Shown piece by piece: positions 15,937 to 25,012 of a stretch of DNA of 64,000 nucleotides. Made by a program: the position numbers and the translations under genes. Source of the stretch: Virgibacillus proomii (GTDB taxonomy: Bacteria; Bacillota; Bacilli; Bacillales; Amphibacillaceae); the NCBI RefSeq assembly GCF_018916875.1, contig NZ_JAHLNO010000017.1:44300-108299 (forward strand), written 5' to 3'. The notes below the pieces were generated by a model, which ran no database searches, was not told the origin of the DNA, and saw nothing but the letters and a program-made list of their open reading frames with translations. The stretch's first letter is position 1. Each line of letters starts with the position of its first letter.

Positions 15937-16686
15937 TTATTTTTTATTTAAATTTTTGTGGTGTAAAAATGGAGTTACATCCATACGAATAGGATTAGAA
16001 AATTTGTGAATGATTTGATTCGACCAATTATCTGTGCGACGATTTTGTTTACGTTTTTCGTAATACTTTTGTAATTGTGCATCAAATTGCTTAATAAATG
16101 GAAGTTGTTGTTCAAATGGTTGATATTTATTTTCATGATAAACTACTTCCAATGGCAAACGCGGTTTCTGTTCAGGCTCATGGTTTGGATAACCTACAGC
16201 TAGTCCAAATAAAGGTACAACTCGTTCAGGTAGTTGAAGCAATTCACTTACACGATGAATATCATTTCGTAAGCTTCCGAGAAAGCATATTCCTAGCCCT
16301 AAATCTTCAGCTGTTATGGCTGCATTTTGGGCAGCAAGTGCCGCATCAACAGTCATTACGATAAATTGTTCCGAGGATGCTAAACTTTCCTGCATAGCAG
16401 TTTGTTCTTCCGTAGTTCCTAATTGCTCTGCCCGATGCAGATCACCACAAAAAACAAATAAGTGTCCGTTATTTTGAACATAAGGCTGGCCGGAAATGGC
16501 AGTGAGTTGTTCTTTTATCTGTTCATCTGTTACTCCAATGATCGTATAAGCCATTACATAACTAGAAGTAGAAGCCATTTGCGCTGCATTAACGATTGTT
16601 TTAATCTGAGCTTCTGTAAGCGGCTGATCTTTAAACTTACGAATAGATCGGTGATTCATAATGGTTTGAATTGCTGAATTTGTCAC
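15937..16686 (-). CDS. nfrA: NfrA-type FMN NAD(P)H oxidoreductase/nitroreductase
   Basis: This 249-residue flavoenzyme of the NfrA/FRP branch reduces nitroaromatics, quinones or FMN with NAD(P)H. It has the FMN-phosphate motif HRSIRKF near residue 12, the helix SYVMAYTIIGVTD, the segment AAQNAAITAEDLGLGICFLG, and the family C-terminus. GTG 16686 was chosen: AGAGGAG lies 7 nt upstream and the length equals typical NfrA. An upstream in-frame extension would include the promoter. It is monocistronic. Confidence 0.88.
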   Translation of the reverse strand: MTNSAIQTIMNHRSIRKFKDQPLTEAQIKTIVNAAQMASTSSYVMAYTIIGVTDEQIKEQLTAISGQPYVQNNGHLFVFCGDLHRAEQLGTTEEQTAMQESLASSEQFIVMTVDAALAAQNAAITAEDLGLGICFLGSLRNDIHRVSELLQLPERVVPLFGLAVGYPNHEPEQKPRLPLEVVYHENKYQPFEQQLPFIKQFDAQLQKYYEKRKQNRRTDNWSNQIIHKFSNPIRMDVTPFLHHKNLNKK

Positions 16687-16719
16687 GTTTTTATTCTCCT
16701 CTTTAATATACTCCTCTAT

Positions 16720-16749
16720 ATCATAAGAGGTTCTAAATTTTACTGTCAA
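16720..16749 (-). promoter_or_regulatory. Sigma-A promoter of nfrA
   Basis: TTGACA (16749-16744) and TATGAT (16725-16720) are 18 nt apart on the minus strand, 33 bp before the chosen GTG. Confidence 0.7.
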
Positions 16750-17029
16750 TTGGAATGCTCGAATAAAGAAGAAGTAATATTAAAATGAGGCTTTTTTTGT
16801 TACACTAATCTTATAGTAATGTTCAAAAACTCCGGTAAAAATAAAATAGTTAGGGTTAGAAGAAAGATGACGCTGTAAAATCACGGGATTTGTTCGGCAG
16901 ATGAACGTATTAAATACATAACGAGTTTGAAGATACAGACCAACTGTAGTGATTTTTACAAAACACTGTATTAAAAAGAAGTTTGCTTAAACCCTGTTTC
17001 GATAAAGAATTAGAGGGAGGACGGGAGTA

Positions 17030-17440
17030 ATGAAAACCTTTAAACTAAAGTTGTTAAACATAATGGAAGAAAAAGATGGAGAAATTATGCCACATAATAT
17101 TGAACTATTAGATGGTTTAATTATTAATCGGGAGGATGAAAATAATCGATGGACAATAGAAGCATATTTGAACAAGTCGTACTTGCCTTTTTTTGAAGAA
17201 CTCTGGAAGCAGAAGCAGGAAATCTTGATTCAAGTAAAAATTACCAAGGAGAGTAATGATACTGCAACATTCATTACCACGATTATAGATATAAATGAGA
17301 TCGGTGCGCATATAAATGTTTTATTTTTAGGAAATATTGTCGATAAAAGAAAGGCAAGTATTGAAACTCTCTTAACTACATTGATCGACAAGGGATATCA
17401 AGGAAAAGAATTGTTGGAGAAATTTAAAGAAATTATGTAA
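17030..17440 (+). CDS. YwpF-like protein
   Basis: This 136-residue protein starts MKTFKLKLLNIMEEKDGEIM and has the size and opening typical of the YwpF family in Bacillaceae. It has a mixed alpha/beta pattern, no membrane segment and no cysteines. AGGGAGGACGGGAGTA precedes the ATG. It stands alone between a 280-bp upstream gap and repeats. The function of YwpF is unknown. Confidence 0.6.
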   Translation: MKTFKLKLLNIMEEKDGEIMPHNIELLDGLIINREDENNRWTIEAYLNKSYLPFFEELWKQKQEILIQVKITKESNDTATFITTIIDINEIGAHINVLFLGNIVDKRKASIETLLTTLIDKGYQGKELLEKFKEIM

Positions 17441-17459
17441 CAACTAAATCAAGCCTATA

Positions 17460-17745
17460 GCACAAAAAGTCTAAGCAGAGAGGTGCCTGATTCGTTTGGA
17501 TGACAAGGCAAGAAAAACTTTGACAGCGAGACATCGTGGTTTTTCAAGGGCGTCTGAATTTTATCCATGTTCTCTTTATCCCGCATGTAAGGAGCCGTAA
17601 AACAACAACTTAGAGAATACGGAGAAGTTTAAATTGTAGAAACGGCACCTAAATGCTCGACACTCCTTGAATGAAGTTTCACTATATCTCGTCAGAAGTT
17701 CTCCCGTTTGTCCACCGCTAACCCGAGCGCTTCTTGCTTATGTTC
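17460..17745 (+). repeat. C-unit fragment followed by a family A copy and E segment
   Basis: A fragment with GCCTGATTCGTTTGG and GACATCGTGGTTTTTCAAGG (17490-17555) precedes an A copy. The A copy begins TTTATCCCGCATGTAAGG at 17575, has the GCCGTA/ACGGCACCT stem, and ends GAATGAAGTTTCAC. It runs into the E segment with GTCAGAAGTTCTCC and GAGCGCTTCTTGC. Confidence 0.75.
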
Positions 17746-17905
17746 TTCTTATCAGGAAGGGAGGAAGAAAAAGCCCAACTGAATGAAGCTTTGTTTTGTC
17801 TATGCCTAAGTTTTGTGTGAGTGTGTATACTTTATAAAAGAACCACTAGTAACTCAGGTCATTTTGGTTAAAAAGCAGTGATCATTTTATTTAAACAGAT
17901 AAAGG

Positions 17906-17952
17906 AGCCCCATTAGTGTAAAAGAACTATTATTAAAAAATATGGGCTTTTT
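17906..17952 (+). terminator. Terminator-like hairpin in the ktrD leader region
   Basis: AGCCCCAT (17906-17913) and ATGGGCT (17942-17948) pair with one bulge and are followed by TTTTT. A TATAAT lies just downstream at 17967-17972. The hairpin may end stray upstream transcription, or it could belong to a regulated leader. I see no c-di-AMP riboswitch consensus around it. Confidence 0.5.
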
Positions 17953-18031
17953 CCATTATCCCCTGTTATAATATATCTTAGATTTTTACTAACAGATACT
18001 AACTATGATAGTAAATAAGGAGAAAATTATA

Positions 18032-19396
18032 ATGCAATACCAAAAGCCAGTGTTTCGCTGGGGGAAACGCTTATCACCTGTACAGGTTTTATTATTATTT
18101 TATTTTTTAGCAGCCTTGTTATCAACAGCAGTTATGTCATTGCCTATTGCATATCAAGATGGGGTGGATATTGCTTTTATTGATATCATTTTTACTGCAG
18201 TTAGCGGCTTAAGTGTGACGGGATTAAGTTCTATTAACCTTTCTGAAACATTAAGTACAACTGGAATTATTTTCCTTGCTTGTATACTTCAACTTGGTGC
18301 GGTTGGAGTAATGGCTATTAGTACTTTTATCTGGCTATTATTAGGAAAAAAAATAGGCTTAAAAGAACGTAGATTAATTATGGCAGACCAAAACCAATCT
18401 ACGTTTGGAGGAATGGTTCGATTAATAAAACAAATTGTTTATGTGCTTTTAACGATAGAAGCGATCGGCTTTTTTGTCTTAGGAACCTACTATTTGAAAT
18501 ATTTTGATTCTGCAGGCGAAGCTTATTTACACGGACTCTTCGGTACAATTAGTGCTATATCAAATGGAGGATTCGATATTACCGGCGCATCATTAATTCC
18601 ATTTAAAGATGACTATTTTGTACAATTTATAAACATGCTGTTAATTATTTTTGGGGCTATTGGTTTCCCGGTATTAATTGAAGTAAAAGAATACATATTT
18701 GCAAAATCTGAGCAGCGTAAGTATATCCGATTCAGTCTATTTACGAAAGTGACAACGACCACCTTTATGGTACTCATTGTGGTTGGTGCAATTGGTATGT
18801 TTTTACTGGACATAACTAATTTTTTTGCCGATAAATCTTGGCATGAAGTGTTATTTTATTCACTATTTCAGTCCGTAACGACGAGGAGTGGTGGAATATC
18901 AACGATGGATGTTAGTCTGCTCTCAGAACCTAATCATTTGTTTATGTCCTTGCTAATGTTTATCGGAGCTTCACCAAGTAGCGCAGGGGGAGGTATTCGG
19001 ACTACTACGTTTATATTAGTAGTAATATTTATCATAACGTATGCAAGAGGGGGAAGGAGTATTCGGCTGTTTAATCGTGAAGTCTATGATGAAGATTTAT
19101 TAAAAGCAGTAACTGTAACGTTAATGGCATTAATACTTATATTCACTTCAATCCTAATCATGTCTATTGTTGAACCATTCACTCTAACTGAGATTCTATT
19201 TGAGGTAACCTCAGCGTTTGGTACTGTCGGCTTATCATTAGGAATAACGAGCGATTTAACAGTATTTAGTAAAGTAATTCTCATGTTGTTAATGTTTATT
19301 GGACGTGTAGGAATTATTACCTTCCTGTTCATTTTTAAAACAAATAAAAAAAGTGGTAACTATCATTACCCAAAGGAAAAATTAATTATTGGCTAA
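18032..19396 (+). CDS. ktrD: KtrD/KtrB-type potassium uptake membrane subunit
   Basis: This 454-residue TrkH/KtrB-family potassium channel subunit has four pore-loop repeats, with selectivity-filter segments SGLSVTGLSS, SNGGFDITGAS, TRSGGISTMD and SAFGTVGLSLG. It works with a cytosolic RCK subunit; the likely partner is KtrC at 42.7 kb. I chose ATG 18032 because AAGGAG is 8 nt upstream. The upstream ATG at 18005 lacks one. In B. subtilis KtrCD activity is restrained by c-di-AMP. The stop is 24 bp from the GGDEF/EAL gene start, so cotranscription is likely. Confidence 0.88.
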   Translation: MQYQKPVFRWGKRLSPVQVLLLFYFLAALLSTAVMSLPIAYQDGVDIAFIDIIFTAVSGLSVTGLSSINLSETLSTTGIIFLACILQLGAVGVMAISTFIWLLLGKKIGLKERRLIMADQNQSTFGGMVRLIKQIVYVLLTIEAIGFFVLGTYYLKYFDSAGEAYLHGLFGTISAISNGGFDITGASLIPFKDDYFVQFINMLLIIFGAIGFPVLIEVKEYIFAKSEQRKYIRFSLFTKVTTTTFMVLIVVGAIGMFLLDITNFFADKSWHEVLFYSLFQSVTTRSGGISTMDVSLLSEPNHLFMSLLMFIGASPSSAGGGIRTTTFILVVIFIITYARGGRSIRLFNREVYDEDLLKAVTVTLMALILIFTSILIMSIVEPFTLTEILFEVTSAFGTVGLSLGITSDLTVFSKVILMLLMFIGRVGIITFLFIFKTNKKSGNYHYPKEKLIIG

Positions 19397-19420
19397 GTTT
19401 ATCAGTTGGGGGAAAATAGT

Positions 19421-21379
19421 ATGCCTAGACAGAAAAATGATCTACCAATTACTCCGTGTATTCTGGATCATCTAAAAGAAGCGATACTACTAACAGATCA
19501 AAACGGTATCATTGTAACCGGCAATCCATCTGCTTATAAATTATTAGATACAGAATGTGCTGTGAATAAGCGAATCGATGAATTTATAGATATGTCGTTT
19601 GATGCATTTGAGGAAATACATCAGCTTGTTGAACTGTATAAAAACAAAGGTACGTTTATCGAATTAAAAGGAATCAAGGTTGACGAGACGTATTACTGTT
19701 TTTACTTAAAGGGATTACGAATTACCGATAAGGTTCAGGAATTAAAACAATATATGACTAATTTTATAGCTGATTATCTTGAAGGAATTATTATGTATGA
19801 TGAGAATAGTGGTGCAATTATTGATTGTGACCCAAATTGCACTACTATGTTCCGTTATACGAAGCAGCAATTACAAACGAAAAAGATGACGGATTTATTT
19901 GCTAAAGACAGTTTACATGCATTTCATAAGAATCATCATAAACAAGGGTTTATTCATGAGTTAACAGCATTTACCAAAGATGGAGAGCAATTTTATGTGG
20001 AGATGCTGCAATATCCATTGTTAAAGGAAACAATGGTTAACGTTTGCTTATTAAAAGATGTGACGGAACAAGTAAGAAATAAAAAGCGAATCGAATATTT
20101 AGCTTATTATGATGAGCTAACTGATTTACCTAATCGCAATTACTTTATACGTTTTTTACAACAAGCAATTGAACAAGCTGCCATTATAAAACAGGAGGTG
20201 GCTGTATATACATTAGATCTAGATTATTTTAAAGAAGTAAATGATATATTGGGATATTCGGTTGGTGATGAACTAATCCGTTATAGTGCCCTTCGATTGA
20301 AGAACTTTTTACAACCTGATACGTTTGTTGCACGTATGGCGGGGGATGAATTTATCATTTTACAATCTGGAATTAATAATAAAAAAGAGATTATATCATT
20401 TGCCGAACGGTTAATTCGGATGTTTGAAGATCCGATTAAAATTAATGGGTATGATATTTACACATCTGTAACAATAGGAATCAGCCTATATCCTAAACAT
20501 GGAGAAGAAGCAGAAGAATTAATAAAATATGCGAATTCAGCTATGTATGATAACAAAAATAAACATCGGAACAACTATAAATTCTTTGAACCTGCCATAT
20601 CAAAAAAATTTCAATCTACAATCACGCTAGAAAGTGAACTACGTGAAGCGATTAAAAATGAACAGTTAGAACTTCATTACCAACCACAAGTGGATTTTCA
20701 AACAAATCGTATCGTCGGGATGGAGGCACTGTTGCGCTGGAAGCACCCAGAAAAAGGATATATCCCCCCAAACGAGTTTATTACGATTGCAGAAAAAACA
20801 GGATTGATTATTGAAATTGGTGAATGGGTCATTTATGAAGCTTGTAAACAAAATAAAGCATGGCAGGATGAAGGATTTGAACCTTTTGTTATTAGTGTAA
20901 ACCTTTCAGCAATACAATTTCATCAAAAGGATTTAATTTCAAGAATAAAGTATATCTTAAATCGTACTGAACTTGATCCAGCATATTTGGAATTAGAGAT
21001 AACAGAAACAATGGCGATGACTAATGAACAAGCTGCACTACAAATATTGCATAAATTAAGAGATTTAGGGATTCTTGTCTCCATTGATGACTTTGGTACA
21101 GGTTACTCATCGTTAAAATTACTCAGCCTTTTTCCGATCTCCAAATTAAAGATTGATAAAATTTTTATGGAGAATAGGCATGAGGAAAATCAATTGATTG
21201 TTAAATCAATTATCCATTTATGTCATTTATTAAATATGCGAGTTGTTGCAGAAGGTGTAGAGACGGAGGAACAGTTTGCTTTTTTAAAGGCAGAGCAATG
21301 TGATGAATTGCAAGGGTTTTATTTTAGTAAACCATTACCGCCTAATGAGGTTTCACGTCTATTGACAAAACATCATTAA
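19421..21379 (+). CDS. PAS-PAS-GGDEF-EAL cyclic-di-GMP enzyme
   Basis: This 652-residue cytosolic protein has two PAS-like sensor domains (about 10-110 and 115-225), a GGDEF domain (about 230-395) and an EAL domain (about 405-650). The signature is AGDEF (residues 307-311), a variant still compatible with diguanylate cyclase activity. No RxxD inhibitory site is visible before it. The EAL domain has EALLRWKHP (from 435), ELEITE and DDFGTGYSSL, so phosphodiesterase activity is probable. There is no membrane segment. ATG 19421 follows GGGGGAAAATAGT. It is likely translated from the ktrD transcript. The net direction of c-di-GMP turnover cannot be told from sequence. Confidence 0.88.
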   Translation: MPRQKNDLPITPCILDHLKEAILLTDQNGIIVTGNPSAYKLLDTECAVNKRIDEFIDMSFDAFEEIHQLVELYKNKGTFIELKGIKVDETYYCFYLKGLRITDKVQELKQYMTNFIADYLEGIIMYDENSGAIIDCDPNCTTMFRYTKQQLQTKKMTDLFAKDSLHAFHKNHHKQGFIHELTAFTKDGEQFYVEMLQYPLLKETMVNVCLLKDVTEQVRNKKRIEYLAYYDELTDLPNRNYFIRFLQQAIEQAAIIKQEVAVYTLDLDYFKEVNDILGYSVGDELIRYSALRLKNFLQPDTFVARMAGDEFIILQSGINNKKEIISFAERLIRMFEDPIKINGYDIYTSVTIGISLYPKHGEEAEELIKYANSAMYDNKNKHRNNYKFFEPAISKKFQSTITLESELREAIKNEQLELHYQPQVDFQTNRIVGMEALLRWKHPEKGYIPPNEFITIAEKTGLIIEIGEWVIYEACKQNKAWQDEGFEPFVISVNLSAIQFHQKDLISRIKYILNRTELDPAYLELEITETMAMTNEQAALQILHKLRDLGILVSIDDFGTGYSSLKLLSLFPISKLKIDKIFMENRHEENQLIVKSIIHLCHLLNMRVVAEGVETEEQFAFLKAEQCDELQGFYFSKPLPPNEVSRLLTKHH

Positions 21380-21391
21380 TGTAAAAAATAT

Positions 21392-21426
21392 AACAGCTTG
21401 TGCGTATTTTGTCGGCACAAGCTGTT
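21392..21426. terminator. Bidirectional hairpin between the GGDEF/EAL gene and yjcZ
   Basis: A perfect 12-bp stem AACAGCTTGTGC/GCACAAGCTGTT is present. On the minus strand it is followed by TATTTTTTAC, so it is best placed to terminate yjcZ. It can also serve the plus-strand gene. Confidence 0.8.
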
Positions 21427-21433
21427 AATCGTA

Positions 21434-21568
21434 TTAGTAATAAAATGCAGCACCTACAATGATCAATAAAATAAAAAGTACAACAATTAGCGCAAAGCTA
21501 CTTCCATAACCGTATCCATATCCATAGCCTCCTGAATGGCAACAGCCTCCACCATATCCGAATCCCAT
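21434..21568 (-). CDS. yjcZ: YjcZ family tiny sporulation membrane protein
   Basis: This 44-residue peptide has a glycine/tyrosine-rich head ([20 protein letters not shown]) and one membrane helix ([18 protein letters not shown]). That is the pattern of the YjcZ/tiny-transmembrane family found in Bacillaceae spores and mother cells. GGAGGTGAAATA lies directly before ATG 21568. It is convergent with the GGDEF/EAL gene. Expression is probably sporulation-specific by family, though I could not identify a sigma-K site with confidence. Confidence 0.85.
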   Translation of the reverse strand: MGFGYGGGCCHSGGYGYGYGYGSSFALIVVLFILLIIVGAAFYY

Positions 21569-21756
21569 TATTTCACCTCCTAATCTTACAGTTATACAAT
21601 ATGCATTTGTATAGAATTTGTTTGGACGTTTAGCCCAATTCTATTTCAATCATTGATGAAATTTTGTTTTTTAGCATAGAGGCTGATTTACCAGCGTAAC
21701 ATTTTTTCTTAATACTAGCTTGCTTGTGCTAGAGAATTACACTCTTGTTTAATAAG

Positions 21757-22470
21757 CACAAAAGCTAGAAGCGGTCGTTTAGCGACGTACGAACAGGAGA
21801 GTTTCTAACGAGACAAAAGGCAACTCCATTCAAGAAGTACTTTTCTCTTTGAAAAAGAAGAGCGCTTTTTCTTCGTGCGACGCGTCGCTGTCGTAGCTTT
21901 TCTTGTCCTTGAAAAAGAAGAGCGCTTTTTCTTCGTGCGACGCGTCGCTGTCGTAGCTTTTCTTGTCCTTGAAAAAGAAGAGCGCTTTTTCTTCGTGCGA
22001 CGCGTCGCTGTCGTAGCTTTTCTTGTCCTTGAAAAAGAAGAGCGCTTTTTCTTCGTGCGACGCGTCGCTGTCGTAGCTTTTCTTGTCCTTGAAAAAGAAG
22101 AACGCTTTTTCTTCGTGCGACGCGTCGCTGTCGTAGCTTTTCTTGTCCTTGAAAAAGAAGAGCGCTTTTTCTTCGTACGATGCGTCGCTGTTGTAGCTTT
22201 CCATGTTCTGTCGGTCCAAATGAACCGGGGATTTAGGAGCAGTTTCTCTTATAAAGTTCATAAAATCATAAGCGGACTTTTCAAATGAGAGAAATACGAT
22301 TCCTTACATTCGGGATAAAGAAAACAAAACATGCCTCTAAAACAGGGGTATGCCGACGCTTGAGCGACAAGCCCGCTTTTTAGTTGACCTTCTTTTAGAT
22401 TCGAGCCGATATTGACTTATCACAGGAAGAAGGGTGAAGTTTGCTAGAGATAAGCTAGAAGAAACGATTA
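21757..22470 (-). repeat. Composite D-A-C-E repeat element of about 700 bp
   Basis: On the minus strand this reads D module (22318-22470, with CAGGGGTATGCCGACG on plus), a left part with GAGAAACTGCTCCTAAAT and GGTTCATTTGGACCGACAG, the tandem C array (21851-22210), then a CTTGAATGGAG-like closure and the E segment ending AAAAGCTAGAAG (21760-21830). It is the largest complete composite in the window. Other loci carry the same modules in the same order. Confidence 0.8.
21851..22210. repeat. Tandem array: 60-nt unit, six copies
   Basis: The unit starts GAAAAAGAAGAGCGCTTTTT. Copies 1-4 are identical apart from the first junction, copy 5 has one change (AACGC), and copy 6 is diverged. Each unit holds the 12-nt palindrome GCGACGCGTCGC and a second near-palindrome around AGCGCT. 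Because 60 is a multiple of three, both strands stay open and mimic coding sequence, but no Shine-Dalgarno supports translation. Confidence 0.95.
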
Positions 22471-22514
22471 TAAAAATATCTCCATAAGAAACGGGGGATA
22501 GGTTCTGATACAAT

Positions 22515-22538
22515 TCAAAAAAGAGGGGAAATCCCCTC
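22515..22538 (-). terminator. Terminator of the protease operon
   Basis: Minus strand GAGGGG-ATTT-CCCCTC is followed by TTTTTT. It lies 37 bp beyond the protease stop. Confidence 0.9.
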
Positions 22539-22574
22539 AGGTTGGGTTGTTACAATACAGTTAAATGTTGCAAT

Positions 22575-23708
22575 TTACAATTCCTTTGCTGCAATGCTAA
22601 AGATTTTTAATTGGTCATTTTCATACTTTGTTATAAACGTATAATTATATATAATTTTACTTGGCTTTTCTTCCTTTTTTGAACGTGTTTCAATGGTTAC
22701 TTTTATTGTCGTTTTCACTTGATTACTATCTGTGGCCATACTTTTTGGTTTTTCATAGTTTATTTTAATAAAATCAATGTAACGATCTCGAAATTCCGCA
22801 TATGAGGTCTTTGAAAGCATTTCGCTGCTTAGAAGAGTGTAGGCATTAACATAATCTCTTAGCTCAATACTACCGAGAAAGTAGGAGATTAAATATTCTG
22901 CATCTTGCTTTAGCTCTTTCGGGTCTTTGGTGCTAATAATATCTGAAGTACTGGCAAAATCCAATTCATCTGTTTGTGCTTTATTAGACCATGTTTCAAT
23001 TTTTTTAATTACATCCTTAATTGGAATACTAAATCCAAGTGTTCCATCCTTGGTTCCAACTGAATTTACACCTATAACATTACCGCTGTTTCGATCAATT
23101 AAAGGTCCACCACTATTTCCTTCAGCAATTTGGGCAGAGATTTGAAAAGCATTATTATAGTTAAAGCCATCAACAGTAAAATCACGCTCTTTACCAGAAA
23201 TAATTCCCAAGGTTACCGTGTTTTGAAAACCATGCGGACTTCCCAGCGCAATTACCTCATCTCCTACTTCTGGTGTTTTTTCTTTTTCTACTGTTAGAAA
23301 TTCTCCTGCAAGTTGAGGCACACGGATAACAGCAATATCTGTTTCCTCGCCAATACCTACAATTGCTGCTGGGTAAACTTTTGCATCAGCAGTTCTAACA
23401 TAAATGACATCCGAACCTTTAATTACATGTGCATTGGTAATAATGTCGCCTTTTTTGTTATACAGAAACCCGGAGCCTGTCGTTGTACTGTCTTTCGTTT
23501 GCCCTTCGATTTGTATCACATTCTTTTCGGCCTCATGAATAATTGATTTTAAATCAAGTTCCTTTGTATTTGTAACTTTATTAACAACAGGATTACTAAT
23601 TACAATATTTTCGTGTTTCGATTGTTGAAACAAATAAATAATTACAGTAAAACCAATCATAAGAATAGCAGCTGATAGAATGATGGCAGCATATTTATTT
23701 TTGTTCAT
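22575..23708 (-). CDS. Membrane-anchored trypsin-like (HtrA-type) serine protease without PDZ domain
   Basis: This 377-residue protein has an N-terminal membrane anchor (AAIILSAAILMIGFTVIIYL) and a chymotrypsin-fold domain (about 50-245). The catalytic triad is visible as His94 (TNAHVI), Asp124 (ETDIAVI) and Ser199 (EGNSGGPL). Instead of the PDZ domain of HtrA proteases, the C-terminal 125 residues form an alpha/beta domain of NTF2-like appearance (LISYFLGSIELRDYVNAYTLLSSEML). The active site should face outside the membrane. It lies 30 bp after a zinc-ribbon membrane protein gene in the same operon. Substrates are unknown. A role in envelope stress or anchored-protein processing is inference. 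Confidence 0.85.
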   Translation of the reverse strand: MNKNKYAAIILSAAILMIGFTVIIYLFQQSKHENIVISNPVVNKVTNTKELDLKSIIHEAEKNVIQIEGQTKDSTTTGSGFLYNKKGDIITNAHVIKGSDVIYVRTADAKVYPAAIVGIGEETDIAVIRVPQLAGEFLTVEKEKTPEVGDEVIALGSPHGFQNTVTLGIISGKERDFTVDGFNYNNAFQISAQIAEGNSGGPLIDRNSGNVIGVNSVGTKDGTLGFSIPIKDVIKKIETWSNKAQTDELDFASTSDIISTKDPKELKQDAEYLISYFLGSIELRDYVNAYTLLSSEMLSKTSYAEFRDRYIDFIKINYEKPKSMATDSNQVKTTIKVTIETRSKKEEKPSKIIYNYTFITKYENDQLKIFSIAAKEL

Positions 23709-23738
23709 GTGATGTTCACCTCATTGGTAATAGCTCTA

Positions 23739-24899
23739 TTACTCCGTATACCATGTTATTGCCTTAACTTCAGCTTTTAGATTTATATACTTTTCATCCA
23801 GGTCATAGTGGGTGAATTCAAATTTCCCCTCTTCATTGGGATATAATTCATCCGGATAGATATAGACCTCATTTGTTAATATCTCTTTCCCCTTTTTAGT
23901 TAAAATAGCATATTTCACCACTATCGAGTTAATTGGGATCGTGACTTTATTTTGCACCTGACCTTTAACAACTAGATTTCCTTGATCGTCACTAGTAAGG
24001 TCGATGCTTTTTAAGGTTATTGCATTAGATTTATTCGTTTGTTGCTCTTGACTTGCAGTAGACATAGCTTGTTCGATTCTATTTTGCTGTGCTGTTTCAA
24101 AGGCTACCTTTTCTTTATCAATTGTAGTTTGTAAGCTTAACAGTTTTTCTGACTCTGGTGCATATTTCAATCCATCTTTCACAATCAATTGGGCATCGTT
24201 AAATTGTTTGTTATTTAGCTGTTCACTTGCCTTAGTAAATACGAAACTAATAATTTGGTTTCGGATATTGTTTGTAATTGTTGTTGCTTCACCAGTTTCG
24301 ATGGATACTGCTTCCCATAATAATAGCTTCAGTTTATCAATATTAGGCTCTTTTTCTAATTCATATTTAATTTGATTTAGTTTAATGGTATCGCGTTTTT
24401 TTGTAATTAATTCAATAATATGATTTACAGCTTCGCCATTAAAATCTTTTAGTTTCTGTTCGGATTTGTTAAGCATCGTTAATGCTTGTTGAAACTGTTT
24501 CTTTTCCATGAGTGTTGTTGCTTCTTTTATTACGGCTTGAATAGATAATGCAGTATCCATAAAATCCAAGGAGTTTTGCGCTTGATAGAAATTATTTTTA
24601 TGATCCAATGCTTCTTGAAATAAAGCTTTAGCTGTTTGATAATCTTGTTTCAAGACCTTTTCTTCACCTTCAATGTATAGATCCTTGGCTTTTGCGGTAT
24701 TGATCTCCAGTATGATATACGTAGAAAGGAAGGAAAGCAAAACGACAGCACTCGATATTAATGGTAATTTCCAACGTTTTATCCATGGAGTTTTATTATT
24801 AATTCGATTATATCGATCTTCAGGAAGATATTTGCCACATTTTATACAATAGTGCTCATCCTCTTTTGTTTGCGTCCCACAATAAGGACAATAGAGCAT
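23739..24899 (-). CDS. Zinc-ribbon, single-pass membrane protein with helical repeats and a C-terminal beta domain
   Basis: This 386-residue protein starts with a zinc ribbon (CPYCG at about 4-8 and CIKCG at about 18-22), then a membrane helix (LPLISSAVVLLSFLSTYIIL). A TPR-like helical region follows (AKALFQEALDHKNNFYQAQN, QQALTMLNKSEQ), then a C-terminal beta domain (SIDLTSDDQGNLVVKGQVQN, FEFTHYDLDEKYINLKAEVK) like extracellular FxLYD-type domains. ATG 24899 was chosen with AGGTG upstream. A GTG nine bases earlier is possible. It is the first gene of a two-gene operon with the trypsin-like protease, so the pair may act together at the membrane. Confidence 0.75.
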   Translation of the reverse strand: MLYCPYCGTQTKEDEHYCIKCGKYLPEDRYNRINNKTPWIKRWKLPLISSAVVLLSFLSTYIILEINTAKAKDLYIEGEEKVLKQDYQTAKALFQEALDHKNNFYQAQNSLDFMDTALSIQAVIKEATTLMEKKQFQQALTMLNKSEQKLKDFNGEAVNHIIELITKKRDTIKLNQIKYELEKEPNIDKLKLLLWEAVSIETGEATTITNNIRNQIISFVFTKASEQLNNKQFNDAQLIVKDGLKYAPESEKLLSLQTTIDKEKVAFETAQQNRIEQAMSTASQEQQTNKSNAITLKSIDLTSDDQGNLVVKGQVQNKVTIPINSIVVKYAILTKKGKEILTNEVYIYPDELYPNEEGKFEFTHYDLDEKYINLKAEVKAITWYTE

Positions 24900-24974
24900 A
24901 GTAATCACCTGCTTGATAAAATTTCAGTATATGTACACATATGTTCAAAAGGATAACGTCATCCATAATGGAAA

Positions 24975-25012
24975 ATAATATATAGTTAAGTACAGTTAGT
25001 CAATCATTGACT
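24975..25012 (-). promoter_or_regulatory. Promoter and palindrome of the zinc-ribbon/protease operon
   Basis: Minus strand TTGACT (25003-24998) and TATTAT (24980-24975) are 17 nt apart. A 15-nt palindrome AGTCAAT-C-ATTGACT (24998-25012) overlaps the -35 element, a position suited to a repressor. Confidence 0.6.

Noticed and set aside
21830..22288. Two long overlapping open frames (143 aa minus, 137 aa plus) with a perfect 20-residue repeat
   Set aside because: They result from a 60-nt tandem repeat whose period is a multiple of three. Neither has a ribosome site, and equivalent arrays at other loci (59-nt period) break the frame.
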